Shown here: piece by piece, positions 32,449 to 45,100 of the stretch
Numbering within the stretch: position 1 is the first letter of the stretch
Layout: the number at the start of each line of letters is the position of its first letter
Origin: Perkinsus chesapeaki
Lineage: Eukaryota > Perkinsozoa > Perkinsida > Perkinsidae
Assembly: GCA_013115145.1 (NCBI GenBank)
Contig: JAAPAO010000071.1
Span: 27,532-91,531, forward strand
Length of the DNA: 64,000 nt
Reading direction: 5' to 3'
The notes under the pieces: model-generated
Told to the model about the DNA's origin: nothing
The model's input: only the letters and a program-made list of their open reading frames with translations
Databases searched by the model: none
Made by a program: the position numbers and the translations under genes

Positions 32449-34038
32449 TTAACAGTTCGTCGAACGAGAATAAAAAGAGTGCTCAGTAATTCGAGACTCG
32501 CATCTCTCAGCCATACCATCTGTAACAGACCTCTGTGAAGCCCTAAGAATGTATGGCTTGCTTAGGTTCAACGTGTGCTGTCCAGAAAGTTGATTAGGAG
32601 AAGAGTCGTTGAATATGTTCAACGAGTAGATGTCAAAAGGTGAAAACTCTGCGCAATTCAGCGTTTTATCCCCAAGTGCGCCACCAGCGCGGAGCATTTC
32701 ACATGCCATGGCCGAGCAGACTCTAGCAGGGCCTCTGGTTGGCACTCCAAATCGTTTCTTATCATATAACCATTCATCTCTCTCAGGAATCGTAGGAAGT
32801 GTTGCGGCCCCGCCAGGTAGGGTGGCATCGGCTATTTTTATGAGCTGACTCAGGTTCAGCTTTTCAGTAGTGTTCAGCCGATGGCGGAAACCTTGAAGAA
32901 AATATTGTTCCAGCTTACCCTTCGTAACTTTATATCGTTCCATGAACCCAAGAATAACTTCAAGTAGTTGCCATGTTAAGCATGTCTTGAAGCCGTCCAT
33001 AGGCAAACAAGGGTAGTTATCTTCTCGTGTATCGACTCCGGCAAAAAAGAAACTCTCCCAACCGTAGTCAAAGCCTTCAAAGACATCGACAAACAGTTGC
33101 CATGCTTTATCGTTATCAAAGCTCTTGCGGTATCTTTCTCCCAGTGGCAAGTGAACCAAATTCTTGTATCGACCAGAGTTCGCCGCAATGTAGTCTTTCA
33201 GTGGCAGTTTGCTTACTCCTGCTCGGTCACTCTCGACCACATACAGCTCGTCGGTTGTCGGATCTCTCAGGACAGTCGCAACGTGGTCGACCAGAGATCC
33301 GCCGAGCACAAGAATCGTACTTTCTAGGCCATGCTGCTGCGTCAGCAAAAACACGTCTCCAGGAGCGGCGTCGATTTCACCAAGAGAAACTGTAATTTCA
33401 TTGTCTCGCTTGTCCATAACGATCTTCGCGAATCTTGCCAAAAAGCCCATAACATTGCTGCGGGATTTGAGGTACAATAAAGTGGTAGGTACTGCAGTAA
33501 GCGCGGTTGCAAGAGGAATTCTAAAATCGAAAACATGAACTTTTTCATCGAAAGGGATGCGGCCACCGGAAGGCCACACGAACTTCTTGACGCCTTTCAT
33601 CAACATCGTCTTCGAAATGAACTCGTCAGCATTACCAAAGATAAGAGTCTCTTCACAAAACCACGAAATAGGGTTGTAGCAACCAACACTGATTGTGAGT
33701 GCACTGCCGACCAAAGCTGAGCTAATTGATATCTCTTTAAAGCACCGGCCTTCGAAGGACTGTGTTAGAGTGTCGCCTCGTAATGTGGTGAGGTAACGTG
33801 GCATGAAGCTAAAGTACGTGTCGAACGATGTATCGTTTTCGGCATTGCCAAGTCTTCTGTTGGCGTCGTCCACAGCTATCACGCTATCCTCATGGAAGTC
33901 TATGGTGGCGAGGCCGTTGACGAAGTCCTCGAGAGCCTTTGCTAGTACGAGTTCACCAGGAGGAGCGGCAACTGAACATTCTGCCACTGTAGATAAGGCG
34001 AACGGTATGACCAAGCAATAAAGCGGATGGAAAATCAT
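32449..34038 (-). CDS. Secreted permuted papain-fold (NlpC/P60, YiiX-like) protein
   Basis: 529 residues in one exon. ATG 34036-34038 was chosen because it gives a signal peptide (MIFHPLYCLVIPFALSTVAE). The core looks like a circularly permuted papain fold. GDVFLLTQQHG leads to His252 in LVDHVATVLRD, then an acidic residue in ELYVVESD (Glu269). The candidate catalytic Cys441 is in ARVCSAMACEMLRAGG near the C-terminus, giving the His-Glu-Cys order of the YiiX/YebB group. A segment YGWESFFFAGVDTREDNYP between them recalls protist members of this group. Such enzymes may cleave amide or ester bonds in lipids or peptides; the substrate is unknown. It sits between the 8-Cys genes and the giant mosaic gene, all on the same strand. 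Confidence 0.6.
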   Translation of the reverse strand: MIFHPLYCLVIPFALSTVAECSVAAPPGELVLAKALEDFVNGLATIDFHEDSVIAVDDANRRLGNAENDTSFDTYFSFMPRYLTTLRGDTLTQSFEGRCFKEISISSALVGSALTISVGCYNPISWFCEETLIFGNADEFISKTMLMKGVKKFVWPSGGRIPFDEKVHVFDFRIPLATALTAVPTTLLYLKSRSNVMGFLARFAKIVMDKRDNEITVSLGEIDAAPGDVFLLTQQHGLESTILVLGGSLVDHVATVLRDPTTDELYVVESDRAGVSKLPLKDYIAANSGRYKNLVHLPLGERYRKSFDNDKAWQLFVDVFEGFDYGWESFFFAGVDTREDNYPCLPMDGFKTCLTWQLLEVILGFMERYKVTKGKLEQYFLQGFRHRLNTTEKLNLSQLIKIADATLPGGAATLPTIPERDEWLYDKKRFGVPTRGPARVCSAMACEMLRAGGALGDKTLNCAEFSPFDIYSLNIFNDSSPNQLSGQHTLNLSKPYILRASQRSVTDGMAERCESRITEHSFYSRSTNC

Positions 34039-34436
34039 GCTCGGATGGAGAAATTGTGAAGGATTCCTTGAAGTTAGAGTGTGTGTAAAGCTCACACTGT
34101 CAAGCCTTTTGGCACTTCAGGAGACGCGGGGCGAGAAAGAACGTCACGTCACGGACCGTGACGCCGGCCGACGCGCTCGCCCAGAGGGACCAACACGATC
34201 CACGCGCCGTGTCATTCCCGAGTTAAGCATCATTACCAGTCGAGTATTGCCAGTATGATCGACGAAAAAGCCCTGAAACAGCCGCTTACAATCGCCTTGA
34301 ATCCTTACACTTCGAAATAATGTTTCCCTTAGTGAGCGAATTGACGAATGGTACTGCTCCTTGCAAGGTCAACGCATTTTTCGGGTGAGATGGAAGAAAC
34401 CACTGTAATTGAAACAGACATGGCGTCGTCAGCATA
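34039..34436. other. Intergenic, with a 17-nt palindrome
   Basis: No gene. CGTCACGGACCGTGACG at 34147-34163 is a perfect 8-bp inverted repeat around one base in a G+C-rich setting upstream of the gene starting at 34038. It could be a dimeric transcription-factor site. Confidence 0.45.
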
Positions 34437-36137
34437 TTATTCGAGCATATGTATCGTGTGTGGAGGCGAAGTGACCATTCCTATAGTATGGACCATTTCT
34501 GAGGGAGGAATTTCCTCCATCTCGACCATGCCACGACATTTCCAATACATAGTCATATTAAGAGGAGGCGATTCGCCTTCAATAGAAAACATAGCCGTGA
34601 CTTCATAAAATCGGGAAGCCTTAAAATCAACAGGGACGACAGTGCTCAAATCCAGAGGCCGAGATGCGTTGTTTGTTGGTTTGTAGTTGACAACGGTCTG
34701 ATCGTCCACAGCCAATGTGAGAGAAGCGCCTCCTTGCATAACCGGATTAAAGCGGCAGGCTAGCCTGTCCGAGGATACTTTAATCCAAGTGCGGAAGATA
34801 ACAGCATCATACATTAATCCAGAGGTTGTGAAATACGGGTGGATAAACGTGCTTATAGGGTCACCTCGGAACTGAGGGTTATCGAACGCTTGGACCTCGA
34901 GCCCGGTCGTGTCGGGATGGGTGCAACTAAAACTAACTCCTCCGAGTGGCTGCTGTAACGCGCTGACCCATTTACCGACTATACCGGCCGGATCAGGATC
35001 GTGAGAGCAGATGGCGACAGATTCACCACTAACCGGCGTGAACCCTTCTTGGCAGGTGAAGGTTGCCACAGTTCCCAACGAGATTGTGTCGTTACTATAC
35101 GTCACATTGACATTACTGGAAGCATTGATCGGCGCACACCAGTTCGCCGCGATGGCACAAGTCAGTGAGATGGCCGACCAGCTATTCGCAGACGTGCACG
35201 TTGTAACACTTGCGCCTCCGATTTGGACGCTGCCAGGGAGGCAACCGAGAGTTGCTTGAGAACCCATTCGTAAGCCGTCGGTGATGGAGAGAACTCTGAG
35301 ATTCTCAGGCGCCAGGCGCGGGCAAGACTGCTCATCGGCATCGCAGGTTATGTACTCGGACGGCGAACCGACAGGATTCCAGACAACCTGGTTTGTCATG
35401 GGGAGCCTAAAGACTCCGCCTGCCCCACAAACCATAGAAGGCCAACCATAGTAGCCTTTGGCACCAGTATCACAGGATAGAGAAATGCTTTCTGAAAAGT
35501 TTGCCGGACGGTTCGGCGAGACTGAACCGCGAGTGAGTGTCGGTGAAGGGCAGTGTGCCTCCTTAGGGGAGCAGGTGAGGAAGGCGCTTACGACTACGTC
35601 CGAAAGCACGTCTCTCCAGAGCCGGTCCACACCGCACACTAAGGTTTGTGAATCGGCGCCACTATCGCCTTCGTAGCCCTCCTTGCATCTGGTAGTTATA
35701 GTGTCCTCTAGTGCACGACGGCCACCGACTATTATGTACACTCCGTTGAATTGAAGGGCAGGTTCCGCACACCAGTTTTGCATTCGAACGCAAACCAGCG
35801 GTTGGTATGGCATCTCACTGCTATCATCAGCACGAACCCAGGAGCCTTGTTGGCCGCATCGAATGGCAGTATAACCATACAGCGGCTCATAGCCTGTATC
35901 ACAACTCAGACTCAGCGTATCGCCGTAGGGATGGTATCCATCGGGAGATAAGTGAGACACCACAACACTCTGGGTATCAATGCCTAGGTTTGCATCACAA
36001 TGGCGAGGACTAGGTTCGCAACTTAAAGGGATGGGTGAGGCGCCAGCTGTATTAAACCTGAGAGTAGGAACATGGCCGTGCCACCGTACACCGGGAGAGC
36101 TCACCAACTTCCGCCTGACGTAGAATTGCCGCCGCAA
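34437..36137 (-). CDS. Mosaic C-terminal block: sushi repeats plus PA14-like domain
   Basis: Open frame with at least five sushi/CCP modules. Each has the pattern of Cys, then SLSCDTGY- or TFTCQEGF-like, then a GxW near the last Cys (for example ISLSCDTGAKGYYGWPSMVC and VATFTCQEGFTPVSGESVAIC). The last about 150 residues begin GLEVQAFDNPQFRGDPISTF, continue with LTLAVDDQTVV and end with a MYWKC strand, the layout of a PA14 sugar/ligand-binding domain. The stop is TAA at 34437-34439. Upstream exons continue the sushi series. Confidence 0.7.
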   Translation of the reverse strand: MRRQFYVRRKLVSSPGVRWHGHVPTLRFNTAGASPIPLSCEPSPRHCDANLGIDTQSVVVSHLSPDGYHPYGDTLSLSCDTGYEPLYGYTAIRCGQQGSWVRADDSSEMPYQPLVCVRMQNWCAEPALQFNGVYIIVGGRRALEDTITTRCKEGYEGDSGADSQTLVCGVDRLWRDVLSDVVVSAFLTCSPKEAHCPSPTLTRGSVSPNRPANFSESISLSCDTGAKGYYGWPSMVCGAGGVFRLPMTNQVVWNPVGSPSEYITCDADEQSCPRLAPENLRVLSITDGLRMGSQATLGCLPGSVQIGGASVTTCTSANSWSAISLTCAIAANWCAPINASSNVNVTYSNDTISLGTVATFTCQEGFTPVSGESVAICSHDPDPAGIVGKWVSALQQPLGGVSFSCTHPDTTGLEVQAFDNPQFRGDPISTFIHPYFTTSGLMYDAVIFRTWIKVSSDRLACRFNPVMQGGASLTLAVDDQTVVNYKPTNNASRPLDLSTVVPVDFKASRFYEVTAMFSIEGESPPLNMTMYWKCRGMVEMEEIPPSEMVHTIGMVTSPPHTIHMLE

Positions 36138-39100
36138 ATGATCTCGACGTCACCCGAATTGTACACGTATCCCTGGTTGCAACCGAGGAAGGCTCTGCTG
36201 CCAAGCTGTCTTCCGCTAGTAGCATTGAGAACAGCGGCAATCGACGAGTTTACGGGTACAACAGGGCACCAGTCTTCCACGGGACTGCATCGGGAAGGCG
36301 AACCATCACTTGCCGACAGCGCAGTGTCGGAGTCCAACCAAACGCCAATTGTGCCTAACGAGCTGGTGCCCTCCGCGGCCAGAGAGCACGCTTACCACTA
36401 GGACCATAGCCGCAGAACTTGCTGGATGTCTGACTGGCGGTTACGGCGGTATACCCGACTGCACAAGTGACTCGAGCTAGAAAAAGACGCCATTGATTGT
36501 AGACCGGGTAGACTGGAGAGTATAGAATCGCCTGGCTGTGGACTCACCTTTGGTGCCGAGGCTATTAACTGGTAGTTCTTCAACCGTAGTAGCCAACGCA
36601 CATACAAGAGGCTCTAAATCCCAGACTCCTAAGCCTTCGCACGTGCTGGTGCAAGTGAGCAGCGAATGACCTGAATATGAAACAGTCATCCTCAAACTGT
36701 GCTTCACTGTAACCGCGTAAGATACCTCTGATGGGTGCGTAGCCGGTGCGGCATTTCATCCTCAAATAGCTGCCTATCGTAAGCTCGTCTGATGCATCCG
36801 TTATCTCGCTTTGATTTCTCGGCGGTAAAGAGCAGAAATTTCTTATCTAGGCGAAGAATTATTCCCCGCAGGACGACGAGGTATCAACCTTAGTGCACGA
36901 CAAAGGGCCATGAGGATCCGTCCACGACCAGCCGGAGCTGTCACCACACTCCAGAGCCGTGGACTCGGGGCGGAGGTCAGCTGCTTCGTAGCCCGGAGCA
37001 CACTCCATATAGAGCTTCGCTCCTTCAAGACTCGTAATATTCCCGGAAATCTCGGCAGTGCTCACGCCTAAAGTTGAAGATGGGGTGAGGAATTGTATAC
37101 ACGTATGTGACCTGTTGCGCATGCGTTCGATAGACTGGCGTTTCGTTGCAGTGTACCACAACCGGCCGGCAGTCGAGGCAGCGAGTAGTTAACGATCTGG
37201 AGGCAATGAATGAAACATCATCAGTCAAAGGATAACTCACTATCATATTCGATGGTATTGCTGTTGGCAGATCATCTCGACATGTCGATGTTCTGAGGGA
37301 TCCACCAGGCGTCAGCTCCCCAGCAGTGCAGCACTGTGGTGATGGAAGGCTCCATTGACCACCAGCTAGGCAGGTAGTATTAATCCCGTTAGTAAGGCTA
37401 CCGTCATCGCCTGCAGAAGAGAAGCCGACTTCACAAAGAGAGGGAATGGAGAGTCTCACGGTAGTGCAGCCATCCTTCTTCACAGGTCACTTCTACTACG
37501 GTGCCGACCGCAGTGGCGTCCAGGGGATGGGCACCAACAACAGTGCTAGCCTTAGTAATTCGACTAATCCTCGCTGATCCAGACTCAATAGCGCCAGGGT
37601 CGCAGACTCCGGTGGCCGAGTTGTTCGTGCCTTCGAGAAGGAAAGTGTGCTGTCGGCACAGGCCAACCTACCGTTATCGCAAGCCGGTCGTGTCTGTTGC
37701 ATGTAAGAGAGCAGCAAGCTGTCGTTCATTGCATACGGTAGAAGCCTTGAGGACGACCATGTTTGGTGGATCTCAATTTGCATGGGTCTGGATGGCCCGT
37801 TGGTCCCAACGCTGGCTGCTACCCGGCGATCGCCGTTCACGAAAAGTGCTGATGGAATGCATATTCGAGCAGCCCGGCTGCTTGCAGCTGCTCACTTATG
37901 TTGAACTCGGACACGTTAGTGAGAACGGGCCCGCTGGTGCTGGCAGACGTCAGATTTGTCTCAACAGCACGATTAAACTTCGCGGCAAGGCCAATATGTA
38001 ACCAGGGAGAGACTTGTACAGGAGTAACCAACACGAACGGAGAAAGTACCGAAATTGCGTCGGTAGCATTCAAGCCATTGGCGAGGAAAACCTAAGCACG
38101 AGACAGCAACCAGGGATATAGGAACCTTATGCGTTACCAGTGATCCATTAGCGCTATTGTATTGTATCTGGAATAAACTTCCATTGAATATTGTAGCACC
38201 ACTAGGGACCTGACCATAAAGGGTGCTGAGAGGTTGCCCGTCTGTTATCAGAGAAGAGCTTACTGCATGTGCGTTCCACCAAAATGCCACGGAGAAGTCG
38301 GTACTATTGGCCGCAAGTGAAAGACTTGTATTGTGGCAGGCATTGTCGGCTGAGTAAACTTCATCGCCTGTAACAGCTGGCCGATAGCAAAGCAAAGGTG
38401 TCGTGCCCATCTCGGGCTCCCATATCCTATTTACAGTACACCGGAAGAGCGCTGAGCCGTATGATCTGGTATAGCCCTGAATGTAGGGGGTGAACCAAGG
38501 AGAGACTCTGGACGAGTTACTTGAGGACACTGAGCCTCAGCAGTTGCATCCAGCGTTCTACTAGCACCGGCAGAAATAGAGCTGCTCATCAGGCGAACCG
38601 TGTGAGGATACGATAAATCTGCCACGCCGAACTCTAGGGTGTCGCCGCAGTACCTGCGTGAGTACTGTAGCAGTTATTCAATGGTAAGGTGCCAATTTCG
38701 AGCGTTTCCTTTGGGAAGCCCGGAGAAACGGAGACAACAACCTGTCTCACAGACCCGAATCAAACACAGTGCAAATGCCAGGTTAGCCATGCATATGGGG
38801 GGCAAGACCCCTTGAAAATGCCCTGAAGAACACTCCCGGCTCAGTGTGTCAACGGAACAGCTATTTACACATAGACGTCCGATATATGCTTACTCTGTCT
38901 CCTGCACACAACGCACAGTTAGTGTGGACCACGTGAAGTTGGTCTGGCAGCCTATGGTGAAACTTCGATTGCTGTAATCTGGCATGTAGCCAGGGAGACA
39001 GACAAGGGGAGTCGAGCTTCCCACGGATCGCAACGTTCCGTCGAGCACGGTCAGGAACTACAATCGACCTTAAAACCTTATGTGAAACGGTTTTCTCACT

Positions 39101-42100
39101 TTAGTTGTAGTGTGGTTGATTGTTCCCCAAGGACTCGGGCATAAAACCTCGTGCTGTATGCAGCTCAAAGTGGGGACACCACCGTCACGGCGCAGCCAGC
39201 GGCCTGCGAAGCTACCTGTCTTCTTGCAGTATCTGACAGGTTAAGCGTTCACTGTGCCGGTCACGGAGCTTACAGGTCCGTAGAGATGCCGTCCGCGTCC
39301 GAATAGCCCAAGTCGCATTGCAGACGGCCCACGTCTTGAGAGTAGTTGGAGCTGAAATAGTTGTCGTCATATTTGTCGGCTATCAAGAAAACGACTTTAG
39401 GGAATGGTGCAGTTACTATGCTCCTCGAGGCCATTGAGTTGAGGGGTTGACTATTCACGTGTGAGGAAACAAGTACGTGTAGACGAGCGGTAAGTGAGCG
39501 AGGCAAGGTCGATCATGAGAAAACTGAACACCACGAAAACACTATTCATCCACGCAGTGGGTGCAGCGTAGCCGTAAGCTCGAGACTCGCGATGGGCATC
39601 CTACACAAAGAGGCTTACAATATGAACTGGCCATTGGTAATACCCGTCGGCGACGAGCAGCTGATGAGAGAGTCGTTCTGATCAAGACGCCAATAACACT
39701 GTCTTCAAATTAAGACCTTATCAACTCACAGAGTTCAATTGGCAAGCTCCATGAAGAGTGTTGTTCATCTCTAGAAGCTTCAACGATGGAGTCTCGACGG
39801 ACGGACACCAATCTCTGAAACGGCATCAATGACAATATAAAATCTCTGCTGCAATACATACTGGACGAGCTCGCAGCACCGCAGGGGCTCGGCTATCCTC
39901 CTGGTATCGTTCATGACCACCCAGGCAGCATTGGACTTCACCCAGGATACGTGTTCAACCATAGTCCAGTTTGTGACCGTAACAGGAGCGCCACCAGCGA
40001 ACCCGACAGTGAAGGTTCTTGTGACGTTCTCGAACGTGACGACCCTTTCCATTCGAGAGGAGTTGCAGAGAACATCGCTGTCCCCTCCAGAGCGAAGGTA
40101 GCTGCGAAGCAGGAAACGATGTGACAGAGACCATGCTGGTCCATACCCTGGCATGCACTGATATTTCCTCCAGCTCCCGCCCATTCTCCAGTGCAGAGGG
40201 AACCTTGTCTCATCGCTCTGTATATGACCAGACCTGTCCATGGATCCACTCGACAGACCAGGACGAAGTCGTCGCGAACCAGAGACGGCGAGCGGAATAC
40301 GTGAGCCCTCACATTTCCACTCGGACATTCGCCATGAGTGACTCAATGTCTGGACAATCGTATTCAGAATGTAGGCATGAAGGGCGTTCGCTCCACATTA
40401 GGTCCATGACTTCGCCAGTAGCCAAGCGACGGGGATAAATCCGTACCTGTGGTTTCCAGCTTATAATATTTCCTAATACTTCCCAAGTGAAACGATGTCA
40501 CCCCTGCAATGGCTAGATCCCTAATCGGCAGACTCCCGCCCGACGTCCAGTTTCCATCTCCGACTGCCAGCTCGGCACCAGCGTCGTTGGCGCCATTGAC
40601 GATACGATCGAAGCAATCACGCGTTATCCGGTAACTGAAGGAGGGTATGCATATGTACGCATGCCGGGATCGCATCGGATATAAAATCTGAGCTATGGAG
40701 CCTTAGTCATTGGACAAACGATGTACACGAAGTAAGTGTGACGAAAAGGCAGCTCAACGGGAAGGCTCGTTTGTTCTGCCTTCATGAGGCGCCAGACCGG
40801 GGGGGGCGAAAACCCATTCGATCACACTACGAACGTTCAACGTAAACAATAGCCGCTGTCTACTGCAGAATATCTTACTTGGAACCAACTTGAGTCCTTC
40901 GACCATTGACGTGTACCTCCATATTTGGCCCCGCGGCATCCGCATCCCAGGACAGTGCTATATGCATCCAGTCCAAGCATGCACCACTCAGAGATATTCG
41001 CTGCGATGATCTGATTAACGAGTGAGATGGACTGTGATGGACTGAACTCCGACATCGACGATCAGTGGAGGCAGCGCGACCTACCCGATCATGTCACCGC
41101 AGTTGGGGCCGACTCTGGCTTCAAGAGTGTTGTTCATTGTGATCTTCAGGCTCAACGACTCGGTGTCCCCACCCTCCCCAGTCCATGCGAGAGATGTCCC
41201 ATTAGCTGAAGTGTTGAGCGTCCGCAATCTCATCAAGTATTGAACATCGCCGAAGGGTGGCACATGACAGTCAGTCTTCACCCACATAACCACTGTAGCA
41301 TTTCTCTTCACAAACTGGCGGCCCGGGAGTAGTGGCAGGGTGCCAGCTGAGGCGCATCCGTGAGTTAGTGAGTGGAAATCTGAGCCTTCAATAAGTGGGA
41401 GGGAGTTGAAGCAGTGAAGCGGATCTGCTGGGGCGCCAGTCCGGAGCGACTTCCACGCTCCCCGGCTATCGGGGCCAACACCACAGACAAGTTCGGTATC
41501 ACCGCTGGAGTGATGGTAGTCCTCATCACCGCAATCAAGAGCGAGTTTCCCACCGCGGACATTATGCGGACGAGTTAGCTGTGTGTAAATCGGGCCTCTT
41601 GTGGTGTTAACAGGAACAACTCGGATACTCCCGTTATAGGCCGAATAAATAGGCGGCAAGGGTGGGCAGAAATCTGCCTCGAGTTCGCATTCTAAAGGAT
41701 GGGCATCCGACATGCCCGACCAGACCGGCTGCCAGCCGCCGTCGTCCGCGCATTCGAGGGTATCCGTGAAGTTGACAACTGTGGTGGAGATCGAATCAAC
41801 CATCTCCCAGTAAGGCGAACCATCTGTTGAGTTTAGTTTGGTGACATTCTGACTTGTCACAAAGCTGGTATGACTGGCGGGTTGCCAGCCAATATCACAG
41901 CTGAGCTTGGCGACTGTGCCCAGATGAAGCCTCTCACTAGTGTAGTTAGAAACCACCACACCGACCGTAGGAGAATATGGACGGCAATGGTTCTGGCGAG
42001 GCGCGCAGAAGAGATCGGTGATATCGACAGGGCCACTAAGGTCCAGTGTGGACATCCATCTCCCGTTTGAGGAGCATCTGTATGTGTCTCTATCACCCAC

Positions 42101-45100
42101 CAATGTGTGGCTCGTTTCCAGTATGAAATGACTATCGCAGGCAAGCGTAATGATGCTGCCGATAGTAGAGTCGTGCCCAGCAATGTACGTGATGTTACCG
42201 TTTAGAGGTGGGGCAATACTCGGACAATAGTTGAGGATACGTTGACACTGCAGTGGGGACATAGAACCTGAAGAATGAAGTGCTCATTTTATGCAAATTG
42301 GGTTGCTATGAAGAGCAAGTCAGCCAGTGGATCCTTCGTTGATGAAGAGACAGACTGGGTTGTGGAAATATTTTTGATTTTTCTTGATAACCTGGCTGTG
42401 CTGTATGAGCTGGTCACTCATGTCGATAGATAAAGCTACAGTTGGCCCTTACTTCCGGAAGATATTCCCAGCCATACACCTCGGGAACTATTGCTCGGAT
42501 CCGGCGCACAGGTGTATGTCTCATCGCCACTTGCGGGCTCATATCCCGGAGCGCAGATGGAGCCTGAGCAACCCATAATCTAGGTTAGAAGACATCTTAC
42601 CTCCGCTCGTGTTGATTGAATTCGCTGCTGAAAGTTGTGCAGGGGGAACTGGTGCACGAATCACAGGCAAGTTCATGTCTACACCGTGCGGAGGGCAGAA
42701 GTTCGGTATGAGCTCACAGTCCAGCAGCATGTCTGCAGTGGCCAGGGACATTCCCTAACCGAAGGCTGGCATCATCAAACAAATCTTATGTTAGGGCTCA
42801 CGTTGAGGCTAGCGGGATCGAACCACTGTCCCGCAGATCCACACAGTATATGGCGGAGTCCTCGCACTGGATATGCGCCGGTGAGGCATCCCAGCTCCAC
42901 AATGTCCCCTATGTGGCTGCCTTCTCCAGTCGCTGTCCAATTCACAGGCTTCGTGAGAGGGCCTAGCGGCAGACTGGAGCAGTAGCCGCTACGACGGGCA
43001 CATCTGAGCGGCACTGCCGGTATCGGCTCGCCACTAGCGTAGAATTGATCGATCGTCCAGATGGCAGCAGCCGTACTTGAGCCGCCAGAATAAGTTCCCG
43101 CCTTGCCGCCACAATACGCGACACTGTCGCCTTCAACAGCCTCGTGACCCTCGAGACATTTGATTCGGGCGACAGAGCCGTATGCCCTCTGCTTGCTCAA
43201 GGAGACGACGTAAGACCCTTCAAGAAGCGGTCGTAGATCCGGACACAGGTCAGCTTGCTCGATGCACTTCAACATCACAGCAGGTGCACTGTCTGCGGCT
43301 CGCCTCCAGTCGCCCGAACCTCCGCAGATCAATTCTGAGTCGCCCAAGAGTGGTAAGTATCCCGGAGAACATGAGAGAATCCCGATCGTGCCGACCTCCA
43401 TGGTCCAGCTTGACAGGGAAGCCAGATACACGCCAGGATTGACAGCGACATGTTGGCGGAGATCGGCGCATAAATCAAGGACCCTACCGCAGGCCAGCGG
43501 CTTCTGCGGCTCGAGATCTCGAGACTTCCAGAGACCATCTTCGCCGCAGATAAGCATACTGGCACCGCCAATAGGTGAGTATCCATCAGCGCACTCCATG
43601 TAAGCCACAGACCCAGCTGCCCGAAGGTCGGTGAGCTCCCGTATATAAGCATTAGAAGGGACTAATGTCGGGCACTTGACATTTGTGTCATCTCGAATCA
43701 CCATGCCGAACTTGCTTTGCCAAGTCGTCGACGCTGGGAGCGAGTATGGTGGAAATGTGACACTGTAAATCCCTTCGCCTATGTAGCTGACATCACTGGC
43801 ATACACTCTCGAGCTGGAGCTGTTCCCAAACGATGAAGGCCCCTCCAGGTAAACATACCAGGTATCCGAGCCGTCTTTTACAATATTACTATAGCGATCT
43901 CGTGCGGTGATGTTGAAAGTTAGACTCTGATTGCGAGGAATTTGCGTGCTGGAAGACCACAACGACGCGCTGGCGCAGCACGGGTGAGATAGGCCGGGGA
44001 GAACTGTGTAGTTAGCACCGTCCAGCCAGATTGTTCTGTTAACCCTCGGGTAGTATACGAAGCCCTGGACGCCCCAGAGCCCAGCCTCAGTCGGTTGGAA
44101 TTGAAACCTGTTGCTCGTCTTATCCTTAGCCGTCCGCGCATGAGTGGACCCGCGCGCGCCGCTCGGAGTGAAAAGATCTATGTCTACAAGCACGGGCCCG
44201 AGCTCGTTAGCTCTAGAGATCTCAGAGTCGACTGCTGCTACTTGGATCTCATTTCCAGCAATATCTCTGAGGAGAATCGTGCACTCTATGAGAGCGTTCA
44301 CTGGCTGGGGTGACATGGGCGTACAAATTAGCTGGGAAGTTGTACGGTCAGCCAGGTTTGGCCATACCTGAACAGAACATCAAGTGCCACACGACGAGGT
44401 ACGGCGAAGAAATCAATAGAAGCAAACAATCACAGAAATCCATAAACTGTTACTAAACTTCTATATTTGGAAAACACCGCGCGATGGCATGGTGCAACTG
44501 ACATTAGAACCCATCATGTGAGCTATAAGTGACATTGCATTGATTATCCCCGAGAGTCTACTTCACTGTAGTCCAGGAATACTATTCCGTCAACGCAGAC
44601 TTCATGCTTTTGACAAGCTTCGAAAGCCAGTGATAAGATGGCCACTTACTTTTAAGGTGGTACTGATCCTGGTGGCTGGGTTGTTGTTCAGCTCAATTGT
44701 CACCTCCTGCTCCTCAGTTGCTCGACTAGGATTGATATCGATTCTGTATCTCGGTCCAGTACTCCGGAAGACGGCCCATTGCCAATTAAGCAGCTCAGGC
44801 CTCCCGCTCGCAACTTTCACGAAAGCGAACAGATCCTGACTGTCTAGCAGATTCCCAAAGGTATCGCGGGTATCCACAAAGAGGCTGATTTGCCCTCCAG
44901 CCCGACCCTCGACAGGGTTCCCCTCCGCCCAACTCAGTATTCCAGCTCTCTCTCCTGAACGAACAGTCCTGTTGAAGCCTTCACTCAACGGCTCCTCCCA
45001 CGCCAGCCAGCTAGGTGGGACAGGCTGCCAAGCATAGGCATCGTCGTCACCGAGCCACCACTCGAAGAACGCTTCTGACAGCTGCCTTATATCTATGCAG

